NCBI GenBank assembly: GCA_046048895.1
Contig: JBJOFF010000032.1
Coordinates: forward strand, 1-6,727
DNA length: 6,727 nt
DNA from: ZLKRG08 sp046048895
GTDB taxonomy: Bacteria; Actinomycetota; Actinomycetes; Nanopelagicales; Nanopelagicaceae
Direction: 5' to 3'
Shown: positions 1 through 5,670 of the stretch, piece by piece
Layout: each line of letters starts with the position of its first letter
How positions within the stretch are numbered: the stretch's first letter is position 1
Translations under genes and position numbers: made by a program
Notes under the pieces: generated by a model
Seen by the model: only the letters and a program-made list of their open reading frames with translations
What the model was told of the DNA's origin: nothing
Database searches by the model: none

Positions 1-419
1 ACTTTGCGGATACCGATGAGCTTATCGAGGCCGATCAAGGTAAGTCGGTCTCGGAAATCTTTGTAGAGGATGGAGAGCCACATTTTAGATTGGTCGAGGA
101 GAGCGTAGTTATAGATGCTCTGATTGAACAATCAGGAATCCTCTCATTAGGTGGTGGAGCGGTGATGAATGACGAAGTTCAAAAGAGCCTTAAATCCTCC
201 TCTGCAAAGAAGATTTTTCTAGATATTTCGTTGGCAGCAGTCTCGCCTCGCGTAGGTTTCGATAATGCTAGACCACTTCTGATGGTCAATCCGCGTCAGA
301 AATGGTCGGAATTGATGAAGCATAGACGTCCCACTTACGAATCGTTAGCCGATCTCTCTATAGATGTTAGTGATAAATCCGTTTCTGAGATCTGCTCAGA
401 GATAATTGGTTCATTATGA
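1..419 (+). CDS. aroK: Shikimate kinase, 3' part (N-terminus outside the window)
   Basis: Phosphorylates shikimate with ATP to shikimate 3-phosphate, step 5 of the chorismate pathway, in the cytoplasm. The frame is open from position 3 to the TGA at 417-419 (138 residues visible). Seen in order: the DTD motif (codons 9-17) that binds Mg and shikimate, GEPHFR with the substrate-binding Arg (87-89), the GGG loop (150-158), a lid with NARPLL, and HRRPTY, whose Arg matches a conserved substrate/nucleotide-contacting Arg near the C-terminus. The Walker A P-loop and roughly 30 residues must lie upstream. A TTG at 90 could be taken as a start, but the family match continues upstream without a break, so it is an internal Leu codon. 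The gene ends in an ATGA overlap with aroB, which implies co-transcription and translational coupling. Identification by motifs and order is firm. Confidence 0.95.
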   Translation, partial: FADTDELIEADQGKSVSEIFVEDGEPHFRLVEESVVIDALIEQSGILSLGGGAVMNDEVQKSLKSSSAKKIFLDISLAAVSPRVGFDNARPLLMVNPRQKWSELMKHRRPTYESLADLSIDVSDKSVSEICSEIIGSL

Positions 420-1447
420 GAACAGTTCCAGTATCCGCCGAACACGATTATCAAGTTGAGATTGGTGTTGATTGGCAAGTAGCGCTAAATGACTGGATCG
501 AAGGTCGCAATAAGGTAGTGGTAATTGCATCAGAGAAATTAGATTTGCATCTGAATTTACCTATTCTTCGTATTCCAGATGGAGAAGCTGGCAAATCTCC
601 GGAAGTAATTAATAGCATCTGGAAACAGTTAGGCGAGTTGGGCTTAAATCGCCAAGATTTAATAATTGGAATCGGTGGCGGAACGGTTACAGATATCGCT
701 GGATTTGCAGCCGCGACTTGGTTGCGCGGTATCGACTGGATTGCAGTGCCAACGACAGTTGCAGGAATGGTCGATGCGGCGGTCGGAGGAAAGACTGGCA
801 TCAATTCAGAACACGGTAAAAATCTAATCGGCGCTTTCCATTCACCAATTTCCGTTCTAATTGACCTCAACTGGATTAAAACCCTCTCCGATCGCGACGT
901 TGCGGCCGGCATGGCAGAGGTAATCAAATGTGGTTTTATCTCCGATCCTAAAATCCTGCAAGAACTTGCCAACAAGTCTCTTAAAGATGTGATGCACGAT
1001 GCGGATTTGCAGTTAGAGCTTATACATAAAGCTGTTGCGGTAAAGGCAACAGTTGTAGGTGCTGATTTTAAAGAGAGTTTTCTAAGGGAGATCCTGAACT
1101 ATGGACACACCCTTGGGCATGCAATCGAAAAACATTCAGATTACACCTTGCGTCACGGAGAGGCTGTAGCGATAGGAATGTGCTTCGCTGCGGAGTTAGC
1201 CTCACTTAAATTAGGCTTGCCCGAGGCTGATTTAAAGATGCACTATCAAATCTTGCACTCCCTTAAGTTGCCAACCTCTTATAAATTGGAGGCGTGGGAT
1301 GAGATTTTAGAAATCATGTCGCTAGATAAGAAGGTCAAGAATGGCTCAATTCGTTTTGTGGCACTAACTCAAATCGCAAACTGCACCAGAATTGAAGATG
1401 TAACGTCCGATGAACTAAAGAGCGCTTATGAGAGAATAGCCAAGTGA
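416..1447 (+). CDS. aroB: 3-dehydroquinate synthase
   Basis: Converts DAHP to 3-dehydroquinate, step 2 of the shikimate pathway, using NAD+ and a divalent metal (Zn or Co). At 343 residues it is slightly shorter than typical homologues (about 360). The NAD-binding GGGTVTD lies at 87-93, followed by the signature loop PTTVAGMVDAAVGGKTGIN at 112-130. Metal ligands can be assigned by family pattern: Glu168 (GMAEVIK), His231 (NYGHT) and His247 (RHGEAV). Catalytic partners Lys171, Arg224, Asn228 and His235 are also present, so the enzyme should be active. The ATG lies inside the aroK stop (ATGA). Only a weak purine stretch precedes it, so translation probably depends on ribosomes finishing aroK. 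The gene ends in a GTGA overlap with aroQ. Confidence 0.97.
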   Translation: MRTVPVSAEHDYQVEIGVDWQVALNDWIEGRNKVVVIASEKLDLHLNLPILRIPDGEAGKSPEVINSIWKQLGELGLNRQDLIIGIGGGTVTDIAGFAAATWLRGIDWIAVPTTVAGMVDAAVGGKTGINSEHGKNLIGAFHSPISVLIDLNWIKTLSDRDVAAGMAEVIKCGFISDPKILQELANKSLKDVMHDADLQLELIHKAVAVKATVVGADFKESFLREILNYGHTLGHAIEKHSDYTLRHGEAVAIGMCFAAELASLKLGLPEADLKMHYQILHSLKLPTSYKLEAWDEILEIMSLDKKVKNGSIRFVALTQIANCTRIEDVTSDELKSAYERIAK

Positions 1448-1875
1448 AGGTTTTAGTTTTAAATGGTCCCAATTTAGGACGCTTGGATATTCGCGATTCC
1501 AAGCATTATGGAGATCTCAATTGGGCGGAACTTAAAAAGTTAATCGAAACCGGTGCCAAAGCGATTGGTTTTGAAGCTGATGTTCGTCAAAGTGATGATG
1601 AAGCAACAATTGTGGGTTGGTTGCATGAAGCTGCAGATCAAAATCTCCCGGTAATTATTAATCCAGCAGCCTTTACCCATTACTCAGTTGCAATTCATGA
1701 TGCTGCTGAGATGGTTAAATCTCCATTAATTGAGGTTCATTTATCTAATCCGATGTCTAGAGAAGAATTTAGACATACCTCTGTAATTAGCGGGGTCGCC
1801 AAAGGAACGATTGCTGGATTTGGGCCTAATTCTTATCTTTTAGCGTTAAATGCGCTTAAGTCGCTGCTCTCTTAA
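1444..1875 (+). CDS. aroQ: Type II 3-dehydroquinate dehydratase
   Basis: Dehydrates 3-dehydroquinate to 3-dehydroshikimate, step 3 of the pathway; the type II enzyme is normally a dodecamer. The 143 residues match the family length. NGPNLGRL at 7-14 and RQSD at 48-51 are actinobacterial in style. Using the Mycobacterium tuberculosis enzyme as guide (offset of 2), the active-site residues are kept: Asn10, Arg17 and catalytic Tyr22 in the lid loop, Asn73, His79, Asp86, His99 and Arg110. Several flanking positions differ from the usual motifs: IHDA for LRDA at 84-87, SNPMSREE for SNVHAREE at 101-108, and PNSYLLAL for QGYLLAL near the C-terminus. The GTG start overlaps the aroB stop (GTGA), has a weak GAGAG at 1430-1434, and places the first strand MKVLVLNGPN exactly where the family begins. 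Confidence 0.96.
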   Translation: MKVLVLNGPNLGRLDIRDSKHYGDLNWAELKKLIETGAKAIGFEADVRQSDDEATIVGWLHEAADQNLPVIINPAAFTHYSVAIHDAAEMVKSPLIEVHLSNPMSREEFRHTSVISGVAKGTIAGFGPNSYLLALNALKSLLS

Positions 1876-1933
1876 TTTTCTCTTTTTCCAGAGCACGGGT
1901 AAACTTCGGGAGTTAATTTCTTAGGAGTGTTTT
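1876..1933 (+). promoter_or_regulatory. aroQ-efp spacer with the efp ribosome-binding site
   Basis: This 58-nt spacer starts with a pyrimidine tract (T/C only, 1876-1889) and ends with AGGAG at 1923-1927, six bases before the GTG of efp. That is a proper Shine-Dalgarno site, unlike the weak ones at the overlapping junctions, so efp can initiate independently. TAAACT (1900-1905) and TAATTT (1914-1919) fit the loose actinobacterial -10 pattern TANNNT, but neither has a recognisable -35 box. A separate efp promoter is therefore possible but not shown. No hairpin strong enough for a terminator precedes the T-rich run. Confidence 0.6.
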
Positions 1934-2491
1934 GTGGCAACGACAAATGATTTAAAGAATGGTATGACCTTAAATATCGACGGTTCACTATGGACCGTTG
2001 TTGAGTTTCAACATGTAAAGCCAGGAAAAGGTCCAGCCTTCGTTCGTACCAAAATGAAGCAAGTTCTTACTGGAAAAGTCGTTGAGAAGACATTTAATGC
2101 TGGCGTTAAGGTAGAAGTTGCAGTTGTAGAGAAGCGTGACATGCAATTTCTGTACAAAGATGGCGCAGATTTCGTTTTCATGGACACAACTACCTACGAT
2201 CAGATGACAATCTCTGAAGCTACTGTCGGAGATGGCGCTAACTACCTTCTAGAGAATGCCGAAGTTAATGTGGCAATTCACGAAGGCCAACCGCTATATG
2301 TAGAACTTCCAGCATCAGTTGCGCTAGAGATCACTTACACAGAACCAGGAATCCAAGGCGATCGTTCTTCAGGCGGTACCAAGCCTGCAACTCTCGAAAC
2401 CGGTATCGATATTCAAGTTCCGCTCTTCATTAAGCAAGGTGAGAAGGTACTTGTAGATACTCGCGATGGGTCATATCTAGGCCGCGCTTAA
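1934..2491 (+). CDS. efp: Elongation factor P
   Basis: Binds between the ribosomal P and E sites and relieves stalling at consecutive prolines. The 185 residues are full length with the three-domain EF-P layout. The N-terminus MATTNDLKNGM and the block VEFQHVKPGKGPAFVRTK are typical of actinobacteria. The tip loop reads P30-G31-K32-G33-P34, with Lys32 at the position that other bacteria modify (Lys34 in E. coli). The palindromic PGKGP loop marks the actinobacterial EF-P subfamily reported to work with an unmodified lysine, so no EpmA/EpmB-type enzymes would be needed; this is inference from the family. The C-terminus ends GSYLGRA as expected. The GTG start is supported by AGGAG six bases upstream and by exact agreement with the family N-terminus. 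nusB begins directly after the TAA. Confidence 0.98.
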   Translation: MATTNDLKNGMTLNIDGSLWTVVEFQHVKPGKGPAFVRTKMKQVLTGKVVEKTFNAGVKVEVAVVEKRDMQFLYKDGADFVFMDTTTYDQMTISEATVGDGANYLLENAEVNVAIHEGQPLYVELPASVALEITYTEPGIQGDRSSGGTKPATLETGIDIQVPLFIKQGEKVLVDTRDGSYLGRA

Positions 2492-2869
2492 ATGGCGCAA
2501 CGAAGTAAAGCTCGTAAAGAGGCGTTAGACCAACTTTTTCAAGCTGATTTACGAAATAGCGATATCGCCATTGGCGAGGTTCGCGATTATGCGGCAGAGA
2601 TTTTAAATGGCGTCAAAATCAATCTCGCACGCATAGATGAGTTGATTCGCACCTATATTCAAGGTTGGGATTTTGATCGAATTCCAAGTGTAGATAGAAA
2701 TATTTTGCGTCTTGCCATCTGGGAACTCTTCTGGAGTCAAACCCCAGAAGCAGTAGTTATTGATGAAGCATTGAAACTTGCTACTGAGCTCTCGACAGAG
2801 AACAGCGCAAATTTCGTTCACGGCGTGCTCAGTAAGCTCACCAGTCTCAAAGGGCAGATTGCGCTTTAA
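2492..2869 (+). CDS. nusB: Transcription antitermination factor NusB
   Basis: RNA-binding partner of NusE (ribosomal protein S10), acting in rRNA antitermination complexes at boxA. The 125 residues are on the short side (homologues about 130-155); the missing length lies between the first helix and the middle of the protein, after QADLRNSD. Seen: a basic arginine-rich N-terminus (R4, K6, R8, K9) that contacts boxA RNA in the family, ALDQLFQADL, the core PSVDRNILRLAIWEL at 65-79, and the C-terminal block from VVIDEALKLA at 88-97 through ELSTENSANFVHGVL at 99-113. The ATG follows the efp TAA with no spacing. Only AGG at 2479-2481 could serve as Shine-Dalgarno, so restart by ribosomes leaving efp is likely. 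The efp-nusB pairing is common in bacteria and supports the call. Confidence 0.96.
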   Translation: MAQRSKARKEALDQLFQADLRNSDIAIGEVRDYAAEILNGVKINLARIDELIRTYIQGWDFDRIPSVDRNILRLAIWELFWSQTPEAVVIDEALKLATELSTENSANFVHGVLSKLTSLKGQIAL

Positions 2870-2870
2870 C

Positions 2871-2890
2871 TTCCGGAGAGCTACCGGAGA
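2871..2890 (+). repeat. CCGGAGA direct repeat that can also form a small hairpin
   Basis: Two copies of CCGGAGA start at 2873 and 2884, eleven bases apart (about one helical turn), just behind the nusB stop and upstream of the candidate pyr promoter. Because CCGG is self-complementary, the RNA can also fold as UUCCGG/CCGGAG (2871-2876 with 2884-2889, one G-U pair) around a 7-nt loop. It could be a protein-binding site upstream of the pyrR promoter or a weak end for the efp-nusB transcript. There is no clean U-run after it (AUUUACU), so a terminator is not well supported. Confidence 0.35.
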
Positions 2891-2901
2891 TTTACTAGAA
2901 G

Positions 2902-2912
2902 TAGGATAGAAT
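2902..2912 (+). promoter_or_regulatory. Candidate -10 region for the pyr operon
   Basis: TAGGAT (2902-2907) and the overlapping TAGAAT (2907-2912) both fit the actinobacterial -10 pattern TANNNT; TAGAAT matches TATAAT in five of six positions. Transcription from TAGAAT would begin near 2918-2920, a few bases before the PyrR-binding hairpin, giving a short leader of about 45 nt. No TTGACA-like -35 box is visible 16-18 bases upstream. The call rests mainly on position, and read-through from nusB is the alternative. Confidence 0.4.
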
Positions 2913-2921
2913 CCGCACAAT

Positions 2922-2954
2922 CCTTTAACGACCCATCCAGAGAGGTGGGGAAGG
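2922..2954 (+). promoter_or_regulatory. PyrR-binding RNA hairpin in the pyrR leader
   Basis: The RNA folds as a lower stem CCUU/AAGG (2922-2925 with 2951-2954), an asymmetric internal loop (UAACGA at 2926-2931 opposite G2950), an upper stem CCCAUC/GGUGGG (2932-2937 with 2944-2949, one U-G pair) and the hexaloop CAGAGA (2938-2943). The core UCCAGAGAGG and the purine-containing 5' bulge are the known hallmarks of PyrR-binding loops. The 3' strand of the lower stem overlaps AAGGTGG (2951-2957), the Shine-Dalgarno sequence six bases before the pyrR ATG. No U-tract terminator follows. Binding of PyrR would therefore hide the ribosome-binding site, the translational repression described for Mycobacterium smegmatis, rather than the terminator switch of Bacillus. 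Confidence 0.9.
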
Positions 2955-2963
2955 TGGTAGCAA

Positions 2964-3476
2964 ATGAATTCTGTGGACATTACGCGCGCTCTTACGCGCA
3001 TCTCTCATGAGATCCTTGAACGTAACTCTGGTTCAGATACTCTCGTCATATTAGGTATTCCCACTCGTGGCGCTCATATAGCCAATCGCATTGCTGCGCA
3101 GATCTCTCAGATCGAAGGTAGGGAAGTTGCAGTAGGTACTTTAGATATCACGCTGCATCGCGATGATTTACGAACTCGTGCACCTAGACCTTTAATGCCA
3201 ACCAATATTCCAACTTCGGGTATTGAAGGCAAGGATGTGGTGCTAGTTGATGATGTGCTCTTTTCGGGGCGGACCATTCGCGCAGCTTTAGATGCGCTCG
3301 GCGAAATTGGTAGACCGCGAACAGTGCAACTTGCAGTCTTGGTGGATCGTGGACATAGAGAACTTCCGATTCGAGCAGATTTCGTCGGAAAGAATTTACC
3401 CACCAATCTCTCTCAATCCGTCAAAGTGCTCTTATCTGAAGTTGATGGTCGCGATGAAGTGGTGGTCTCCTCATGA
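2964..3476 (+). CDS. pyrR: PyrR, pyrimidine operon RNA-binding regulator / uracil phosphoribosyltransferase-like
   Basis: UMP- or UTP-responsive regulator that binds the pyr leader RNA; many members also have uracil phosphoribosyltransferase activity. At 170 residues it is close to the family length of about 180. Seen: DITRALTRISHEILERN at the N-terminus, GIPTRGA at 31-37, TLHRDDLR in the middle (TLYRDDL in most homologues), and the PRPP-binding loop VDDVLFSGRT at 95-104 with both acidic residues. LAVLVDRGHRELPIRADFVGKN follows as in the family. The ATG is preceded by AAGGTGG, six bases upstream, inside its own binding hairpin, so the gene should be autoregulated. It ends in an ATGA overlap with pyrB. 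I cannot tell from sequence whether the enzyme activity is retained, but the PRPP site is intact. Confidence 0.97.
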   Translation: MNSVDITRALTRISHEILERNSGSDTLVILGIPTRGAHIANRIAAQISQIEGREVAVGTLDITLHRDDLRTRAPRPLMPTNIPTSGIEGKDVVLVDDVLFSGRTIRAALDALGEIGRPRTVQLAVLVDRGHRELPIRADFVGKNLPTNLSQSVKVLLSEVDGRDEVVVSS

Positions 3477-4402
3477 AACACCTACTTTCAATAAGCGATC
3501 TCTCATATGAAGAGGCGGTGCAAGTGCTAGATACCGCGCAGGAGTTGGCTCGAGTATCTGATGGGCCAATGAAGAAGCTTCCGACTCTGCGTGGTCGTAC
3601 CATCGTAAATCTCTTCTACGAAGATTCCACCAGAACCCGTATTTCATTTGAAGCAGCGGCAAAAAGGTTATCTGCGGATGTAATTAATTTCAGTGCCAAG
3701 GGTTCATCGGTATCAAAAGGTGAATCCTTAAAAGATACGGCTTTGACTTTACAAGCTATGGGTGCAGATGCTGTGATAATTAGACATAACGCATCTGGCG
3801 CCGCTAGGCGATTAGCAGATTCTGAATGGACGGCGGGATCGGTTGTAAATGCTGGAGATGGCACCCATGAGCATCCTTCACAAGCGCTGCTTGATGCATT
3901 CACAATACGTAAACATCTATCTCATGGCGCTAACGATTTAAAAGGCTTAAAGATCGCGATAGTCGGCGATGTGCTTCACTCTAGAGTTGCCAGATCGAAT
4001 GTCTTACTCCTTCACAAACTTGGCGCAAAAGTATTCTTAGTAGCACCACCTACACTCTTGCCGGTTGGAGTGGAGCACTGGCCTGCCACTGTTTCATACG
4101 ATTTGGACGCGGTTTTACCGGAAGTTGATGCGGTCATGATGCTTCGAATCCAAATGGAAAGAATGTCCGATTCCTTCTTTCCAAGCGCCCGCGAATATTC
4201 AAGGTATTTCGGGCTAAATCAAGCGCGTTTAGCAACTTTAAAACCAACTGCAATTGTGATGCACCCAGGGCCGATGAATCGTGGCCTTGAAATCACAGCT
4301 GAATCTGCCGACTCCGCACGTAGCGTTATTGTCGAACAAGTCAGCAATGGAATCAGTGTTCGAATGGCAATTCTCTATTTATTACTAGCAGGTGAGATGT
4401 GA
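3473..4402 (+). CDS. pyrB: Aspartate carbamoyltransferase, catalytic chain
   Basis: Joins carbamoyl phosphate and aspartate to carbamoyl aspartate, the committed step of UMP synthesis. The 309 residues are standard. Carbamoyl-phosphate and catalytic motifs are all present: STRTR at 52-56, the 80s loop SSVSKGES at 78-85 (Ser and Lys reach into the neighbouring active site), HPSQALLD at 134-141, GDVLHSRVARSN at 165-176, LRIQMER at 224-230, and HPGPMNRG at 264-271. The HPGPMNRG form is typical of ATCases without a PyrI regulatory chain, and no pyrI is visible here, so control likely comes through PyrR. The ATG overlaps the pyrR stop (ATGA), with GGTGG at 3461-3465 as Shine-Dalgarno; the gene ends in a GTGA overlap with pyrC. 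Confidence 0.98.
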   Translation: MKHLLSISDLSYEEAVQVLDTAQELARVSDGPMKKLPTLRGRTIVNLFYEDSTRTRISFEAAAKRLSADVINFSAKGSSVSKGESLKDTALTLQAMGADAVIIRHNASGAARRLADSEWTAGSVVNAGDGTHEHPSQALLDAFTIRKHLSHGANDLKGLKIAIVGDVLHSRVARSNVLLLHKLGAKVFLVAPPTLLPVGVEHWPATVSYDLDAVLPEVDAVMMLRIQMERMSDSFFPSAREYSRYFGLNQARLATLKPTAIVMHPGPMNRGLEITAESADSARSVIVEQVSNGISVRMAILYLLLAGEM

Positions 4403-5670
4403 AATATTTAATTACCGACACCAATTTAGATGGTGCAAAAACTGATATCGCCATCTCTGATGGAATCATCGCTGAGATAGCTCCGAACTTAAGTCGCGAT
4501 GGTTTCACCCTTGTCGATGGTGCCAACACCGTTGCGCTACAAGGTTTAGTTGATCTCCATACTCATCTACGCGAACCTGGTAAAGAAGATTCTGAAACTG
4601 TTGCCTCTGGATCTTTAGCTGCTGCGAAAGGCGGTTTCACTGCAATCTCCGCGATGGCCAATACCTCGCCAGTTGCAGATACTGCAGGCGTTGTAGAGCA
4701 AGTTTTTCGACTAGGACAAGAATGCGGAATGACTGCAGTATTTCCTATCGGTGCAGTTACCAAATCGCTGACTGGAAAAGAACTCGCTGAACTTGGCGCG
4801 ATGGCAGATTCAGTGGCACAAGTACGTGTTTTTAGCGATGATGGAAATTGCGTTAGCGATGCTTTGGTGATGCGTAGAGCGCTGGAATATATAAAGAAAT
4901 TTGATGGTGTCATTGCACAACATGCGCAAGATCCCGCACTTACCGTAGATGCTCAGATGAACGAAGGTTTAATCTCATCTCAATTAGGACTTAAAGGTTG
5001 GCCGGCAGTTGCCGAAGAAGCGATAATTGCGCGAGATGTGCTACTAGCTGATCACGTGAAATCTAGATTACATATCTGCCACTTAACCACAGCGGGTGGT
5101 GTTGAGATTATTAGATGGGCCAAAGCCAGAGGCATAAATGTGACTGCTGAGGTAACCCCACATCATCTTTTATTAACGGATGATTTAGCAAAGTCATATG
5201 ATCCAATTTACAAAGTGAATCCGCCACTTCGAACTCAAAGAGATGTAGAAGCGCTACGTGAAGGTTTGGCAGATGGCACTATCGATATCGTGGCTACTGA
5301 TCACGCACCGCATCCAGCAGAGAGCAAAGAGTGCGAATGGCAATATGCAGCTTTTGGAATGCTTGGTCTTGAGACGGCTCTCTCTATAGTCTGGCAGAGC
5401 ATGATTGAGAGCAAATTGATGGATATTGAGAGCCTGCAAGCGCGCATGTCTACCAAACCTGCGGAAATTGGTCGTTATCACAATCAAGGTAAGGCGCTAG
5501 TTAAAGGTGCTCCTGCTAATTTAACCCTCTTCGCACCAAATAAGTCATGGAAAGTAGATCGCGATCTGGTCGCATCGAAGAGTAAGAACACTCCATTCCA
5601 CGGAATGGAGTTTGCCGGAAGCGTTGTCGCTACATATTTTGAAGGTAGAGAGAGTTGGAGGGCTAAGTAA
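4399..5670 (+). CDS. pyrC: Dihydroorotase, type I
   Basis: Cyclises carbamoyl aspartate to dihydroorotate, step 3 of UMP synthesis; an amidohydrolase-superfamily metalloenzyme. The 423 residues match class I dihydroorotases. Metal and substrate motifs: HTHLREPG at 54-61 (His54, His56, Arg58), the FSDDGN acidic ligand at 147-148, His175, HICHLTT at 225-231 (His228), TPHHL at 253-257 and TDHAPH at 300-305 (Asp301). All match the Aquifex-type active site, which supports an active enzyme, unlike the pyrB-linked dihydroorotase-like proteins that have lost these ligands. The GTG start overlaps the pyrB stop (GTGA) and is preceded by AGGTGA at 4390-4395, a good anti-Shine-Dalgarno match. The TAA is followed at once by the carA start. 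A 22-bp palindrome lies in the 3' end. Confidence 0.97.
   Translation: MKYLITDTNLDGAKTDIAISDGIIAEIAPNLSRDGFTLVDGANTVALQGLVDLHTHLREPGKEDSETVASGSLAAAKGGFTAISAMANTSPVADTAGVVEQVFRLGQECGMTAVFPIGAVTKSLTGKELAELGAMADSVAQVRVFSDDGNCVSDALVMRRALEYIKKFDGVIAQHAQDPALTVDAQMNEGLISSQLGLKGWPAVAEEAIIARDVLLADHVKSRLHICHLTTAGGVEIIRWAKARGINVTAEVTPHHLLLTDDLAKSYDPIYKVNPPLRTQRDVEALREGLADGTIDIVATDHAPHPAESKECEWQYAAFGMLGLETALSIVWQSMIESKLMDIESLQARMSTKPAEIGRYHNQGKALVKGAPANLTLFAPNKSWKVDRDLVASKSKNTPFHGMEFAGSVVATYFEGRESWRAK
5590..5611 (+). repeat. Palindrome in the 3' end of pyrC
   Basis: Perfect 10-bp arms ACTCCATTCC (5590-5599) and GGAATGGAGT (5602-5611) are separated by only two bases (AC). In RNA this folds to a nine-pair stem with a CACG tetraloop, followed by UU. 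It encodes TPFHGMEF of pyrC (residues 398-405), a stretch conserved as NTPFxGM in dihydroorotases, and lies about 60 bases before the carA start. The repeat is certain; a function is not. Confidence 0.85.
5657..5662 (+). promoter_or_regulatory. Shine-Dalgarno site deciding the carA TTG start
   Basis: GGAGGG lies inside the last codons of pyrC, eight bases before TTG 5671. It is the strongest Shine-Dalgarno match among the abutting junctions here and supports the unusual TTG as the carA start. Confidence 0.75.

Noticed and set aside
384..400. Hairpin TCTGAG/CTCAGA shortly before the aroB start
   Set aside because: Six pairs only, inside conserved-length aroK coding sequence, and it does not cover the aroB start; no reason to prefer a role over chance.
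90..419. A separate 109-residue gene starting at TTG 90
   Set aside because: The same frame continues upstream to position 3 with shikimate-kinase motifs DTD and GEPHFR, so the TTG is an internal Leu codon of a gene cut by the window edge.
1032..1052. 7-bp inverted repeat CTGTTGC/GCAACAG in aroB, and a similar one CTTCTGG/CCAGAAG at 2728-2750 in nusB
   Set aside because: Repeats of this size are expected a few times by chance in a window this long.
1865..1895. Terminator after aroQ: TGCTCT (1865-1870) pairs with AGAGCA (1890-1895) around a T-rich stretch
   Set aside because: The loop is 19 nt and the T-run is in the loop rather than after the stem, so it does not have intrinsic-terminator form.
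2872..2883. A second PyrR loop: TTCCGGAGAGCT resembles ATCCAGAGAGGT of the true site
   Set aside because: The similarity is in the loop only; the flanking bases cannot form the upper and lower stems or the 5' bulge, and it lies upstream of the likely pyr transcription start.
3292..3510. A 72-codon plus-strand frame across the pyrR-pyrB junction
   Set aside because: It lies in another frame of two conserved genes and has no family resemblance.
5404..5433. Direct repeat ATTGAGAGC (5404-5412 and 5425-5433) in pyrC
   Set aside because: It encodes two nearby Ile-Glu-Ser triplets in frame and is explained by local protein composition.
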